From Anaerolineaceae bacterium UBA1415 (lineage in GTDB: Bacteria > Chloroflexota > Anaerolineae > Anaerolineales > Anaerolineaceae), in assembly GCA_002305635.1 (NCBI GenBank), contig DBPR01000004.1:1-64000 (forward strand): 64,000 nt of DNA. The letters run 5' to 3'. A program made the translations under genes and the position numbers. This document shows positions 24,906 through 33,598 of this stretch, in pieces (position 1 is the stretch's first letter; every line of letters starts with the position of its first letter). The notes beneath the pieces were generated by a model. That model worked only from the letters and a program-made list of their open reading frames with translations. It did no database searches and was not told where the DNA came from.

Positions 24906-25837
24906 TAGTCCCTCAGCTCCTTACCGGTCAATTCCAGGAAGACGTCGTTCAAACTTGGCACCTCGGTATAGAGTTTCAGGTAGGTCAGGCCTTTGTCTTT
25001 AATGAACTGAACAATGGTGCCAATGTTGCTGTTGGGGTTGTCGAATTTTACGGTGTATTCGGAATCCTTGATCGTGACATCAATGACATGAGAGAGATTT
25101 CTCAGGTCTTTCAGGATGTCTGCGTTTTCTTCCAGAAGCGTAAATTTGATGATCTCTGTCGTGATGATCGAATCCCGCAGTTCTTCATTGGTCCCAGTGA
25201 TAATGTTCCGTCCCTGGTCGATGATGGCGATACGGTCACAAAGGTCTTCGACTTCTTCAAGATAGTGCGATGTATAAATGATCGAAGCGCCCTGTCGGTT
25301 GAGTTCTTTGATGCCTTCCAGGATGAAGCTTCTGCTTTGCGCGTCCACGGCAACCGTTGGCTCATCCAAAAAGATCAGTTTTGGTTCATGCGCGATGCCA
25401 CAGGCAATGTTGAGCCTTCGGGCAAGACCACCAGAGAGTTTGGATGGAACGAATTTCTCGAATTTTTCCAGGCCAACAAACTCAATGGCTTTTTTGACCA
25501 GTTCTTTTCTTTTCTTTCCATCGCGAACGTACAGGCCGCAGAAGTAATCAATGTTTTCATAAACGGTCAATTCTTCAAACAAGGCCAGGTCCTGGGGAAT
25601 GTAACCGATCTTTCGCTTGATGTCGTAGGAATTGGGTTTGAGTTCCTGGCCAAAGACTTTGATGTCACCTTTGTCATAGGAATAGATCCCAAGGATGCTC
25701 AGCAAGAGGGTCGTTTTGCCTGAGCCGTTGGGGCCGATCAGGCCGAGAATTTCACCTTCTCTCAATTCGAGATTGAAAGAGTCTAACGCCCGTATTTCTT
25801 TAAATTCTTTTACTAAATTTTCAACTTTTATTATCAT
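24905..25837 (-). CDS. ABC transporter ATP-binding protein
   Basis: 310 residues from ATG 25837, chosen because GGAGGTGA (25842-25849) sits just upstream. Walker A GPNGSGKTT, Q-loop in GYIPQDLALFEEL, signature LSGGLARRLNIA (a variant of LSGGQ), Walker B LIFLDEPTVAVD and H-loop TSHYLEE are all present. The C-terminal extension of about 80 residues is typical of CcmA/NatA/LinA-type drug-export ATPases. First gene of the exporter operon, divergent from the histidine kinase with about 90 bp between them. Confidence 0.92.
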   Translation of the reverse strand: MIIKVENLVKEFKEIRALDSFNLELREGEILGLIGPNGSGKTTLLLSILGIYSYDKGDIKVFGQELKPNSYDIKRKIGYIPQDLALFEELTVYENIDYFCGLYVRDGKKRKELVKKAIEFVGLEKFEKFVPSKLSGGLARRLNIACGIAHEPKLIFLDEPTVAVDAQSRSFILEGIKELNRQGASIIYTSHYLEEVEDLCDRIAIIDQGRNIITGTNEELRDSIITTEIIKFTLLEENADILKDLRNLSHVIDVTIKDSEYTVKFDNPNSNIGTIVQFIKDKGLTYLKLYTEVPSLNDVFLELTGKELRD

Positions 25838-25929
25838 GTTTTCACCTCCAAAAATATAATACAATGAGTCCAGAGATTAATTCAGTGTATCCGTTCATGA
25901 TTTGGGATGATAAAAGTCACAGGTGAACC

Positions 25930-26970
25930 ATGATTAAAATTATTCTTCACATCATTGTCGCGTTATTTGTGAGTTTCTATGAATTTGAGCAAGGTCACAT
26001 CGCGACCGAATTCATTGTTCTTGAAGTTCTCCTGGGCTTTAGCTATTCCATGCTCATTAATGTTGTTCGGAATCAAAAAGTAAAAACAGCCTTGTTTGTT
26101 TCAGGAATTCTGTTCTTATTAATGTTTCCACAGTATATCCATTTGTTACCCTTGTTAGCGCCAAGCGCTTTTTTAAATTTTGGTAAGCTTTCTTTTTTGA
26201 TTTTTGTTCCTTTTTTTAGCAATTTTCATGTTCTCTATCTGCTGTTGGTTGGGTTTACGCTCTTGTGGGATATCCTTTTGGCAGGTAAGGATGGAGAGAT
26301 CGTGGAGCTGAAGAAGGATAAATATGATCTGGTCGATGATGTGAATCGTTTGTCAAGGTCGATCGACATTTTGAAGGTTGAAAAAGAGCGGGATGAAACC
26401 TTGACCTTGCAGGATGAAAGAAATCGTATTTCACGAGAGATCCATGATTCGGCGGGTCATACATTCTCGGCTGCTATTTTGAATTTGAAAGCCCTGGCAA
26501 TGACAAGCAAAGATCCTGAGATAGAAGAGGATCTAATCGTCTTAAAAGATACCCTGGAAAAAGGTCTGCAGGATATCCGCAGGGTTATGTATAATTTAAG
26601 GGAAAGTTCCTTTGATCTGGAAAATAAGATCATGGAGCTGTTGGAGCCCGTTGAGAATTCAAATCTGACCTATCGGGTTGAATCGAATTTGAGCTACGGG
26701 GATAAATATGACATCTTTGCGATCGTCAGAGAAGCTTTGACCAATTATTTAAAACATTCCAATGGCGAACATTTCAAGGTCTATTTGGTTGAGAGTGAAC
26801 AGTTTCTGGTTTTGAAAATCGAAGATGATGGTTCAATACAAAGCAAGGAAATTCAGGAAGGACTCGGCTTGTATTCGATTAAAAAGAAATGTGAAGAAAG
26901 AAACTGGAAATTTAATCTTATGACCGAGCGAGGTTTTGCTATTCATGTGTTGATCGGGAAGGAAAAATGA
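25930..26970 (+). CDS. Sensor histidine kinase, NarL/DesK class
   Basis: 346 residues. Four to five N-terminal membrane segments (to about 120) with very short loops, then a coiled coil, a HisKA_3 domain with phospho-acceptor His172 in SREIHDSAGH, and a HATPase domain whose N box (VREALTNYLKHS) and G box (DDGS... GLGLYSI) are intact. With almost no extracellular domain it is an intramembrane-sensing kinase, a class that often watches the ABC exporter next to it. SD AGGTGA before the ATG. It overlaps the response regulator gene by 4 bp. Confidence 0.9.
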   Translation: MIKIILHIIVALFVSFYEFEQGHIATEFIVLEVLLGFSYSMLINVVRNQKVKTALFVSGILFLLMFPQYIHLLPLLAPSAFLNFGKLSFLIFVPFFSNFHVLYLLLVGFTLLWDILLAGKDGEIVELKKDKYDLVDDVNRLSRSIDILKVEKERDETLTLQDERNRISREIHDSAGHTFSAAILNLKALAMTSKDPEIEEDLIVLKDTLEKGLQDIRRVMYNLRESSFDLENKIMELLEPVENSNLTYRVESNLSYGDKYDIFAIVREALTNYLKHSNGEHFKVYLVESEQFLVLKIEDDGSIQSKEIQEGLGLYSIKKKCEERNWKFNLMTERGFAIHVLIGKEK

Positions 26971-27587
26971 AAATACTATTAGTGGATGATGACGCGCTTG
27001 TTCTAAAATCACTGGAGATGATCTTAAAAGCCGAGGGTGTTGATGAGGTTTATGCCTCGAAAAATGGCAAAGAGGCTTTTGAGCTTTATAAGAAACACGC
27101 GATCGACCTGGTCTTACAGGATATCCGCCTGGAGAATGAGAACGGGATCGACATCGCAGGCAAATTGTTGGAGTATGACAAAGATGCCAGGATCATTCTC
27201 CTGACAACCTTCAAGGATGAAGAATATATCAACAAGGCGATCAAAATAGGGGTTAAGGGCTATATATTAAAGGATAACGTTGATTCTTTGTATCAGTCGA
27301 TCCAGACGGTGATGGCTGGTAATATGGTCCTGGATTCTGAGGTGATCAAGGATATCAGAATCTCGGATCCCGTAAAAAGATCCATCGAGGATTTTGATAT
27401 CACTGAACGAGAATTTGATGTCATAAAATTGCTTGCTGAAGGCATGAATAACAAGGAGATCGCTCAGACGCTATATCTGAGTGAGGGCACGGTGCGAAAT
27501 TACGTTTCGAATCTGCTTGAAAAATTATATCTTCGCGACCGTTCTCAGATTGTGGCGTTTTATTACAAGAACTTGCACAAGGGATAG
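26967..27587 (+). CDS. Response regulator, NarL/LuxR class
   Basis: 206 residues. The receiver has the acidic pair DDD at 7-9, phospho-acceptor Asp in LVLQDIRLENENG (about residue 51), Thr in LLTTF and Lys in GYILKDN. A LuxR-type helix-turn-helix follows (ITEREFDVIKLLAEGMNNKEIAQTLYLSEGTVRNYVSNLLEKL). It pairs with the kinase upstream (ATGA overlap) and is likely to activate the divergent ABC exporter promoter in 25838-25929. Confidence 0.93.
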   Translation: MKILLVDDDALVLKSLEMILKAEGVDEVYASKNGKEAFELYKKHAIDLVLQDIRLENENGIDIAGKLLEYDKDARIILLTTFKDEEYINKAIKIGVKGYILKDNVDSLYQSIQTVMAGNMVLDSEVIKDIRISDPVKRSIEDFDITEREFDVIKLLAEGMNNKEIAQTLYLSEGTVRNYVSNLLEKLYLRDRSQIVAFYYKNLHKG

Positions 27588-27689
27588 ACATCGATTCCTT
27601 GCTCATCAAAATAGCGGATTATCAGTAATATAACAAAGTGGAAGGGTAGATTCAGGGCAATAAAACAAGGAACCATGGGATGATCCAGC

Positions 27690-28421
27690 TTAGTCCACCA
27701 GGTCTTCTCCCATCAACCACTTGTTCTCGTGGTTGGTGTGGATCAGTTTCAGGTAATAATCGTTTGGTGTGGAAACAGAATAATTATTGCCAGGCGCACA
27801 GGGGTCATACTCGCTGATCGCGATCGCTGAAAATAAGCCCTGGTAGGTTTCCGGGCAAGCTGCCAGAATCTCCGGGTTCCTTTGAATCTCGAAGGCGCTT
27901 TTTGGAGTGCGATTATAAAATTGATATCCGTAAATAAAGTCCACAACGCCATATCGGCCTTCGTAAAAAGCCTCGCCGACGACATGACCGTTGTAGGCTT
28001 TGCCCGGATTTGCCAGGTAAAGCATGCGACAGGGGATGTCAAGGCACTGCAGCAGGGCTGTTCCGACGCGAGCCATATCCGAGCACCAGTCTGTTCCTCG
28101 ATCGAGGATCTGCTTTTCGGTACCGCCAAACAGCATATTGTCAAAGTCAGTGTCAAATGCGGCGGCAATGTTATGCGTGTATTGCAGCACATTTTGTATG
28201 GTTTCTTTTTCTGTGGAGGCATTAAACTGTTGGGCAAACTGATAAAGTTCGTGTTCTTTACGGTCGTGACGAACAACCCGTGAATAGAGAAACGCCGCGG
28301 ACCGATCGTCAAGCAAGACCATATTTTTCATTAGTTCATGATCAATTGATGCTGGGTCGTGCAAATCATTTTTGAACATGACTTCATAAGCCCTGCCAAA
28401 CACGCCATAGCCGGTTTTCAT
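27690..28421 (-). CDS. Transglutaminase-like cysteine hydrolase
   Basis: 243 residues, no signal peptide. A transglutaminase core is visible with Cys113 (GTDWCSDMARVG), His146 (YNGHVVGEAFY) and Asp161 (YGVVDFIYGYQF) in the canonical order and spacing. In bacteria such proteins are proteases, amidases or cross-linking enzymes; some are toxins. The start overlaps the stop of the fic gene by 4 bp (28418-28421), so they are one unit. The link between a Fic AMPylator and a transglutaminase-like protein is unusual and its meaning is unknown. Confidence 0.75.
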   Translation of the reverse strand: MKTGYGVFGRAYEVMFKNDLHDPASIDHELMKNMVLLDDRSAAFLYSRVVRHDRKEHELYQFAQQFNASTEKETIQNVLQYTHNIAAAFDTDFDNMLFGGTEKQILDRGTDWCSDMARVGTALLQCLDIPCRMLYLANPGKAYNGHVVGEAFYEGRYGVVDFIYGYQFYNRTPKSAFEIQRNPEILAACPETYQGLFSAIAISEYDPCAPGNNYSVSTPNDYYLKLIHTNHENKWLMGEDLVD

Positions 28422-29410
28422 TGCTTCACATACCGCTGATTTTTGCTTTTGGGTTTGTCGGGCAAGGTCATTCGGACAAGGCCCAGATCAATGGCAGGGT
28501 TTAAATAATTTTTTCGCAAAGTTTCTTTTGACTTTAAATTAAGCCGGGTCATGATCTCATTCGATGTATAAGGCACATTGTATTCCATCTGATTCAACAT
28601 GCGTTTTACGTATTCGCTTGTCTCTGCATTGGCTTTATTAACCTGAAGGATGACCTCGTCCAAAATCTGATCGATCATTTCGAGCATGAATTCAATAAAA
28701 ACATCTGAGTTGCCATTGACGTGGCTTTGGGCGATGGCATCGTAATAGTTGGTCTGAAATCGCTCGATCTGGCTTTCCAGAGGAATATAGGCAAAGACGC
28801 TTCTCCATTTGTGTAAAATGGCTGTGTGCCAGAGCCTTGCCATGCGACCATTTCCGTCAGCAAAAGGATGTATGAAAACAAATTCATAATGGAAGTTCGC
28901 TGCCATGATGAGCGGATGTACTTTTCCTTCGTTTTTTTTCATCCATGAAAACACGTCTTTGATTAGACCGTGTACCCTTTCAGGTGGGGGCGCAATGAAA
29001 ATGCATTTATCACCAGAAAACACACCTTCGTCACCCCGCCTGAATACGCCTGACTCTTCAACGATCCCATAAGTCATAATGCCATGGATACTCTTTAGAT
29101 CAGCCATGCTTAAAGGGTTTATCTCTGTGATCTTTTCATAAGCAGCATAGGCGTTTTTAACTTCCTGGATTTCTTTTTGGTTCCCCAAAACGAGGCGATC
29201 ATTGATGACATCCCGAACCTCATTTAAGGACAATGAATTCGCTTCGATCTTCAGGGATGAATGAATGGAGCGAATCCTGTTATTTCTCCTCAGATGCGGT
29301 TTGGATTCCAGCTCTTGGTGGATCGTGATTCTTCCGAGCTTTTCGGAGATCGATGAAACCAATTCAAGCATGCGATCAGAAATCGTATACGGTGGAATAT
29401 AGTCACTCAT
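28418..29410 (-). CDS. Fic family protein (AMP-transferase type)
   Basis: 330 residues. The catalytic motif HPFADGNGRMAR (His181 onward) is complete. Near the N-terminus SSLKIEANSLS (51-61) stands where class II Fic proteins carry their inhibitory helix, normally (S/T)xxxE(G/N)N; here it reads IEAN, with Glu56 still present. The C-terminus has a winged-helix-like region (PYTSNEIMTRLNLKSKETLRKNYLNPAI). Fic enzymes transfer AMP to a protein hydroxyl group. It is first in a two-gene unit with the transglutaminase-like gene. Confidence 0.9.
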   Translation of the reverse strand: MSDYIPPYTISDRMLELVSSISEKLGRITIHQELESKPHLRRNNRIRSIHSSLKIEANSLSLNEVRDVINDRLVLGNQKEIQEVKNAYAAYEKITEINPLSMADLKSIHGIMTYGIVEESGVFRRGDEGVFSGDKCIFIAPPPERVHGLIKDVFSWMKKNEGKVHPLIMAANFHYEFVFIHPFADGNGRMARLWHTAILHKWRSVFAYIPLESQIERFQTNYYDAIAQSHVNGNSDVFIEFMLEMIDQILDEVILQVNKANAETSEYVKRMLNQMEYNVPYTSNEIMTRLNLKSKETLRKNYLNPAIDLGLVRMTLPDKPKSKNQRYVKQ

Positions 29411-29549
29411 TGCAACGCCTCATCTTGCTTACTATCTTGCTTATTATCTTACCTGTTTTTTTGTTGAAAATCAATTGATCAGGCAAGTTGAAAAGTATTT
29501 ACTACCTTTTGAAACCAATTGCCGCTTCGGTTTTTCCGCATATTTGTTG

Positions 29550-30041
29550 TCAGAGTTGAGCTAAGAATTCGTCGGCTTCACCGCGATCCTTAAAGATATA
29601 GACGTCTTTATCAGGATATTGTCCAAGAAGCTTAATGACATCGGGCCTGATTTGCTGACAGAAATTCTTTACAAAATTGATGAAGGCTTCATCGACACCA
29701 TCTCTTGGTTCCACCCAGGGCATGTCGCTTCTTTTCTTCCCTTTACGAGAATTTATTCCATCGAGGCAAACCTCCAATGGATAATCCAAAAAAATTGCTG
29801 TATCGCAAGCCTGTATTCTCAGCTCCAGGGTTGAGGCATAATTCCCATCTATGATCCATTCATTCAATAAAATAGTATTGGTTAGTTTTTCCATAAAAGC
29901 GCTTTCTTCGATGCAGGTTCCGTCAGCATTCCAGTAAAGCATGTCCAGATGGAACAACTGAATTCCAGTCGCGTCATGCAAAGCTCTGGAAAATGTACTT
30001 TTCCCGCTTCCAGGACATCCGATCACTATGATTTTTTTCAT
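29550..30041 (-). CDS. P-loop kinase-like protein (FlaR/adenylate-kinase-like)
   Basis: 163 residues. Walker A GCPGSGKST (8-16) is followed by the pattern 'LFHLDMLYW' and later WIIDGNY and 'DTAIFLDYPLEVCL', which define the 'topology modulation protein'/FlaR-like subgroup of adenylate-kinase-related proteins. The substrate is unknown. It stands alone, with about 100-230 bp gaps on both sides. Confidence 0.8.
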   Translation of the reverse strand: MKKIIVIGCPGSGKSTFSRALHDATGIQLFHLDMLYWNADGTCIEESAFMEKLTNTILLNEWIIDGNYASTLELRIQACDTAIFLDYPLEVCLDGINSRKGKKRSDMPWVEPRDGVDEAFINFVKNFCQQIRPDVIKLLGQYPDKDVYIFKDRGEADEFLAQL

Positions 30042-30271
30042 ATTTCAGGTCTGTCTTCCATTTTTTGAGTGGCTTGTAAATCTGCTTCGTCTTTTCCTTT
30101 GTGTCGCTTTTGTGGAAACTCTATTTGGTACCTATCGTGGGAAGACGCCATTGATTAATTGAACCGTGCCCAGTGGTCATCACTGTAAGTGACATGCGCA
30201 ATTCCAAAACGCACAGGAACCCGTTCTGCAGCTGTCTCGAAGTCTATAGCCCAAGCGTGGCAAACTGCCAT

Positions 30272-30829
30272 TTAGCGTTTGATCTCCCGGATCATGGAGT
30301 ATTCATTTAGCAATGTCCCATCTTTCAGGCGAATGGCATTTGGCTTTACGCCTGTGATCCTAAAGCCCATTTTTTCGTATAATGCTCGCGCGCGGGTATT
30401 CCCTTCTATAAAGTCAAGTTCTATTTGAAGAATGTCTTTATTTTTTTCAGCAATTTTCAATAATTCCTGAAACAATCTGGTTCCGATGCCTTGATCCCAG
30501 AATTCACGTAATAAGACAATGGCAACGCTGGCGCGGTGTTTGGCTTTGATGCGTGTGCTCCAGGCAATGTTACAGTTCCCAGCGATTTTTCCATCAACAA
30601 AACATACGAGCATGGCTTGGTTTTCTGATCCATTGATTTTTTCAAAAAGAGCTGTTTCATATTCGATGGTATACCTGCCGCATTCTTCTGGATATCTCAC
30701 AATAAATTCAGTCTCACCAGCTGATTGGTAAAGATAATCCAGCATGCCCTGACAATCCTCTTCTCTGGGGCAGCGAATTGTTGCTTTTCTTCCGTCTTTT
30801 AGTTTAAATTCAATTGGTTCAATGATCAT
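30272..30829 (-). CDS. GNAT family N-acetyltransferase
   Basis: 185 residues from the second of two adjacent Met codons, which is better spaced from AAGGA. The GNAT core is present: VAIVLLREFWDQGIGTRLFQEL carries the acetyl-CoA loop (Q-x-x-G-x-G/A variant 'DQGIGT') and VEGNTRARALYEKMGF-type beta5/alpha4 (here IEGNTRARALYEKMGFRI). Acetylates an amino group of an unidentified substrate. Isolated gene in the accessory stretch. Confidence 0.88.
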   Translation of the reverse strand: MIIEPIEFKLKDGRKATIRCPREEDCQGMLDYLYQSAGETEFIVRYPEECGRYTIEYETALFEKINGSENQAMLVCFVDGKIAGNCNIAWSTRIKAKHRASVAIVLLREFWDQGIGTRLFQELLKIAEKNKDILQIELDFIEGNTRARALYEKMGFRITGVKPNAIRLKDGTLLNEYSMIREIKR

Positions 30830-30858
30830 CATGTCCTTGAATCAGACCAATATCCTGG

Positions 30859-31716
30859 TCAATCTTCGCCTGATTTGTTGTCGGTCTTTTTAGCTACATC
30901 TTCAATAAGTCCTGAAAAATCAAGAGCGTTCTTTTGTGTGATGACAGGTTTTCCTGTTCTGGCTTCAATATCCTTGCGGGCGTTTCCCGCGACGGTGCCG
31001 CCTTCTTTTGCGACTGCTTTGTTTTCCTCCAATCCCTGGGGATTCATCGTTTGAGTTAATTCCGTGGTCGCAGCCTCCGCAAGCATGTTGAGCACCAGTT
31101 CAAGGGTGGACATGTTGTCGCGAAGGTTTTCCTTTTTTAGCTGCTTGAAGTCCTTGTACTGCCTTGTGGTCATGCCGCTCCAGGCTTTTGATATCTCATT
31201 GGTGAGGATGGCAAACTCGCGACCATCTTCAATGCCATGGTCCTGCCAGGCGTCGGTCAGTTCTTTTCTCACCTGAATGGCCTGCAGGCGCTGATTGATC
31301 CATTCCCGTGAGTAGCCTTTTTGCAGATAGGTTTGCAGCGCCCGATCAATGGTCAGTTCGGGATCAATGATCTCATCAATACGCTCCTTGCCCACTTCTG
31401 CCAGCCACATTTTGAAGGGTTCAGCTTTTGGGGATGGGATGGACTGGATGATACGGAAAACGCCCTGCATGTCAGCGGCATCGGTTTCTCTCATTTTCCC
31501 ATCTGGCGCTTTCATTTTCAACTGTCGACAAATTGTCGACAGTTCACTTTGCTCTTCCTCAGACATTCTCTTTTTTACTCGATACCAATAATCTCTTGGA
31601 TTGGCGCTTTCAGTTAAAACACCAACTACATCAACAACTGAAAAGTACCACTCTTCCTTTTCGTTGTCCCAAACGGAGCGAATGGCTTTATTTTCATATA
31701 GTTTTATCTCGTTCAT
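30859..31716 (-). CDS. BRO-N domain (phage antirepressor-like) protein
   Basis: 285 residues. The BRO-N domain covers residues about 1-120 (IRSVWDNEKEEWYFSVVDVVGVLTES then DYWYRVKKRM). The remainder is helical with a conserved-looking core (WINQRLQAIQVRKELTDAW) and a low-complexity tail. BRO-N/antirepressor proteins are typical of phages, but this architecture occurs as solitary chromosomal genes in many anaerobes. It is the second phage-type DNA-binding protein in this stretch, after the KilA-N gene. Confidence 0.85.
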   Translation of the reverse strand: MNEIKLYENKAIRSVWDNEKEEWYFSVVDVVGVLTESANPRDYWYRVKKRMSEEEQSELSTICRQLKMKAPDGKMRETDAADMQGVFRIIQSIPSPKAEPFKMWLAEVGKERIDEIIDPELTIDRALQTYLQKGYSREWINQRLQAIQVRKELTDAWQDHGIEDGREFAILTNEISKAWSGMTTRQYKDFKQLKKENLRDNMSTLELVLNMLAEAATTELTQTMNPQGLEENKAVAKEGGTVAGNARKDIEARTGKPVITQKNALDFSGLIEDVAKKTDNKSGED

Positions 31717-31807
31717 CCCAAAGCTTCTTTCTCTACATGTCCTGATTTGAAAAAGTGTTACCTATGTCCCCGAACGGTTGTTACCCATCGGTCCGGTCTA
31801 TACTTTC

Positions 31808-33478
31808 TTAAAGTTCGTCTGCCTGAAGCTCGTCGTCCTCCGGCGTTTCCTGTTCAGTAACTACCTTGCCCATTGGGCGAGTTGGCAGGGGAGATTCCAG
31901 CTCACGGATGGCGCGCTCTTCTTCATCCAATTCTTTTTCATCCAGGTCATCTTCAATTTCATCCTCGTAATCTTCGATGGAGTCGGTTTCAAGATTGGCC
32001 ATTCGTTCGATCAGCTCGATCATGAATCCAACGGTCCGGGCAGCATTTTCAAAGGAAAGCCTCTCGTTGATGCCATGGACGGTCTCAGATTCTTCTTTAG
32101 TGAGCACAAAAGGTGAAAAGCGGAAAACGCGATTGGAGACTGCGAGATAGTGCCTCGCATCGGTCGCGCCAGTCATCAGGAAAGGAGCCGCCAGGGAGCC
32201 AGGAACGGTCGCCTTGATCAGATTGAGCAGAAGGTGGAACTGAGGAGAATCGACATCTGAAATTTCGGTCGGATCCCAGCTGTGTTCGCCGTGAAGCTGT
32301 TCGTTGTGCGCGGGCAAAACCTGAATGGTGTCATCGCCAACCAACTCATTGATGTGTTTAAAGACGTCCACCAGCGTATCGCCAGGCATCAGACGCAGGT
32401 TGATGGTGGCCTCAGCGAGCGCGGGCAGGACATTTTCTGTATGTCCGCCATGAATGATGGTCGGCGCGATGGTTGTGCGTGTCACCGCGTTGGCAGCGGG
32501 ATAAGCAGCATAGCGTTTCTTGATCAAATTTCCGAAAAGCCAGGTATTGGCAAAAGCCATTTTGTCCCTGAACGACAATTCGTCAGCCAGGAAGCTCATC
32601 ATGAATTCAGCCATTTCCAGTTCCTGCGGAAATTGGTTGTTCTCAAGCGTGGCAATGGCCAGCGCGAGCGCACCGATGGAAGTGATCTCACCAGGCGCGG
32701 AAGCGTGCCCTGGGGCGGTTTTTGCGCGAAGTTCGAGGGAAAGGTGGCCTTTTTCTGCCACGCCAACCAGCCCTACGGGCTTTTCGATGCCGGGCACGGT
32801 GTTTTCCATGATCGTACCGCCTTCATCGAGGAGGAAGGAAAGGCGCACATTGCGATCTTTGAGCGTTTGAGCGATCTGAGCCGCACCTCTTGAACCCGAA
32901 ACTTCCTCATCCTCACCAAAAGCAAGATAAACGGTGCGTTTGGGCTGAAAACCGATCTTGAGCAGGTAATTGACGGCTTCAAGGATGCCGATCATAACGC
33001 CTTTACAGTCGATGGCGCCGCGCCCCCAAACGTAGCCGTCGGCGACCGTGCCGCTGAAGGGTGGATATTCCCAGCCCGAATCGGGCTCTTCATTGGCGGG
33101 AACTACGTCCATGTGCGCGGTCAGCATGATCGGGTCAAGATGCGGGTCGCTGCCTTCCCAGGTGTAGAGCAGGGAGTAATTACCAATCACTTCGCGCTTG
33201 AGGTGCTCTTCGACCTCGGGGTAAAGCGTGCTGATCAGCTTATGCAGCCCCTTAAATGGGATCGGATCAACCTTGTCGGGGTCAACATTGTTGATCGTCT
33301 TCATCTGGATCGCCAGACCGATGTGTTGAGCGACCTCTTCTCCATCGATCTTGGTCAAGGGGTAGGGTTCAGGGTCATGGGTGTTGATCGGGTATTGGGC
33401 AGTGCGCACCAATATGATCGCGATGAATACCACGATGATGAATAGCAAAAGGATCAAAATCATGCTTAATGGGGTCAT
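31808..33478 (-). CDS. M20 family metallopeptidase, membrane-anchored, acidic tail
   Basis: 556 residues. An N-terminal membrane helix (4-24) anchors it. The M20 core shows MLTAHMDVVP (His and Asp ligand), GRGAIDCKG (bridging Asp), FGEDEEVSGSRGA (catalytic Glu and ligand) and a late HGINERLSFENA (His ligand), so the di-zinc site is complete, as in carboxypeptidase S/PM20D1 relatives. Residues about 490-556 form a strongly acidic, low-complexity tail (EDYEDEIEDDLDEKELDEEE) that is not part of the family fold. SD GGGAGGAAC precedes the ATG. It is divergent from the response-regulator pair. Confidence 0.9.
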   Translation of the reverse strand: MTPLSMILILLLFIIVVFIAIILVRTAQYPINTHDPEPYPLTKIDGEEVAQHIGLAIQMKTINNVDPDKVDPIPFKGLHKLISTLYPEVEEHLKREVIGNYSLLYTWEGSDPHLDPIMLTAHMDVVPANEEPDSGWEYPPFSGTVADGYVWGRGAIDCKGVMIGILEAVNYLLKIGFQPKRTVYLAFGEDEEVSGSRGAAQIAQTLKDRNVRLSFLLDEGGTIMENTVPGIEKPVGLVGVAEKGHLSLELRAKTAPGHASAPGEITSIGALALAIATLENNQFPQELEMAEFMMSFLADELSFRDKMAFANTWLFGNLIKKRYAAYPAANAVTRTTIAPTIIHGGHTENVLPALAEATINLRLMPGDTLVDVFKHINELVGDDTIQVLPAHNEQLHGEHSWDPTEISDVDSPQFHLLLNLIKATVPGSLAAPFLMTGATDARHYLAVSNRVFRFSPFVLTKEESETVHGINERLSFENAARTVGFMIELIERMANLETDSIEDYEDEIEDDLDEKELDEEERAIRELESPLPTRPMGKVVTEQETPEDDELQADEL

Positions 33479-33598
33479 AGGTTCCTCCCAGAGTTAACAA
33501 ATGTTTATTGTTATTGTAATGGAAAACTGCGAAAGTGATTTCTCTTCATCAAATCTGAATACCTATTTAGTAAGCTGATGTTCTATAATGAGGTGAGG

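Noticed and set aside
24893..25723. 276-residue open frame on the + strand over the ABC ATPase gene
   Set aside because: Antisense shadow of a gene with all ABC motifs.
30272..31716. GNAT plus BRO-N genes as a toxin-antitoxin pair
   Set aside because: GNAT toxins pair with small RHH/HTH antitoxins; here the neighbour is a 285-residue BRO-N protein and the genes are separated by 27 bp without coupling, so the claim is not supported.
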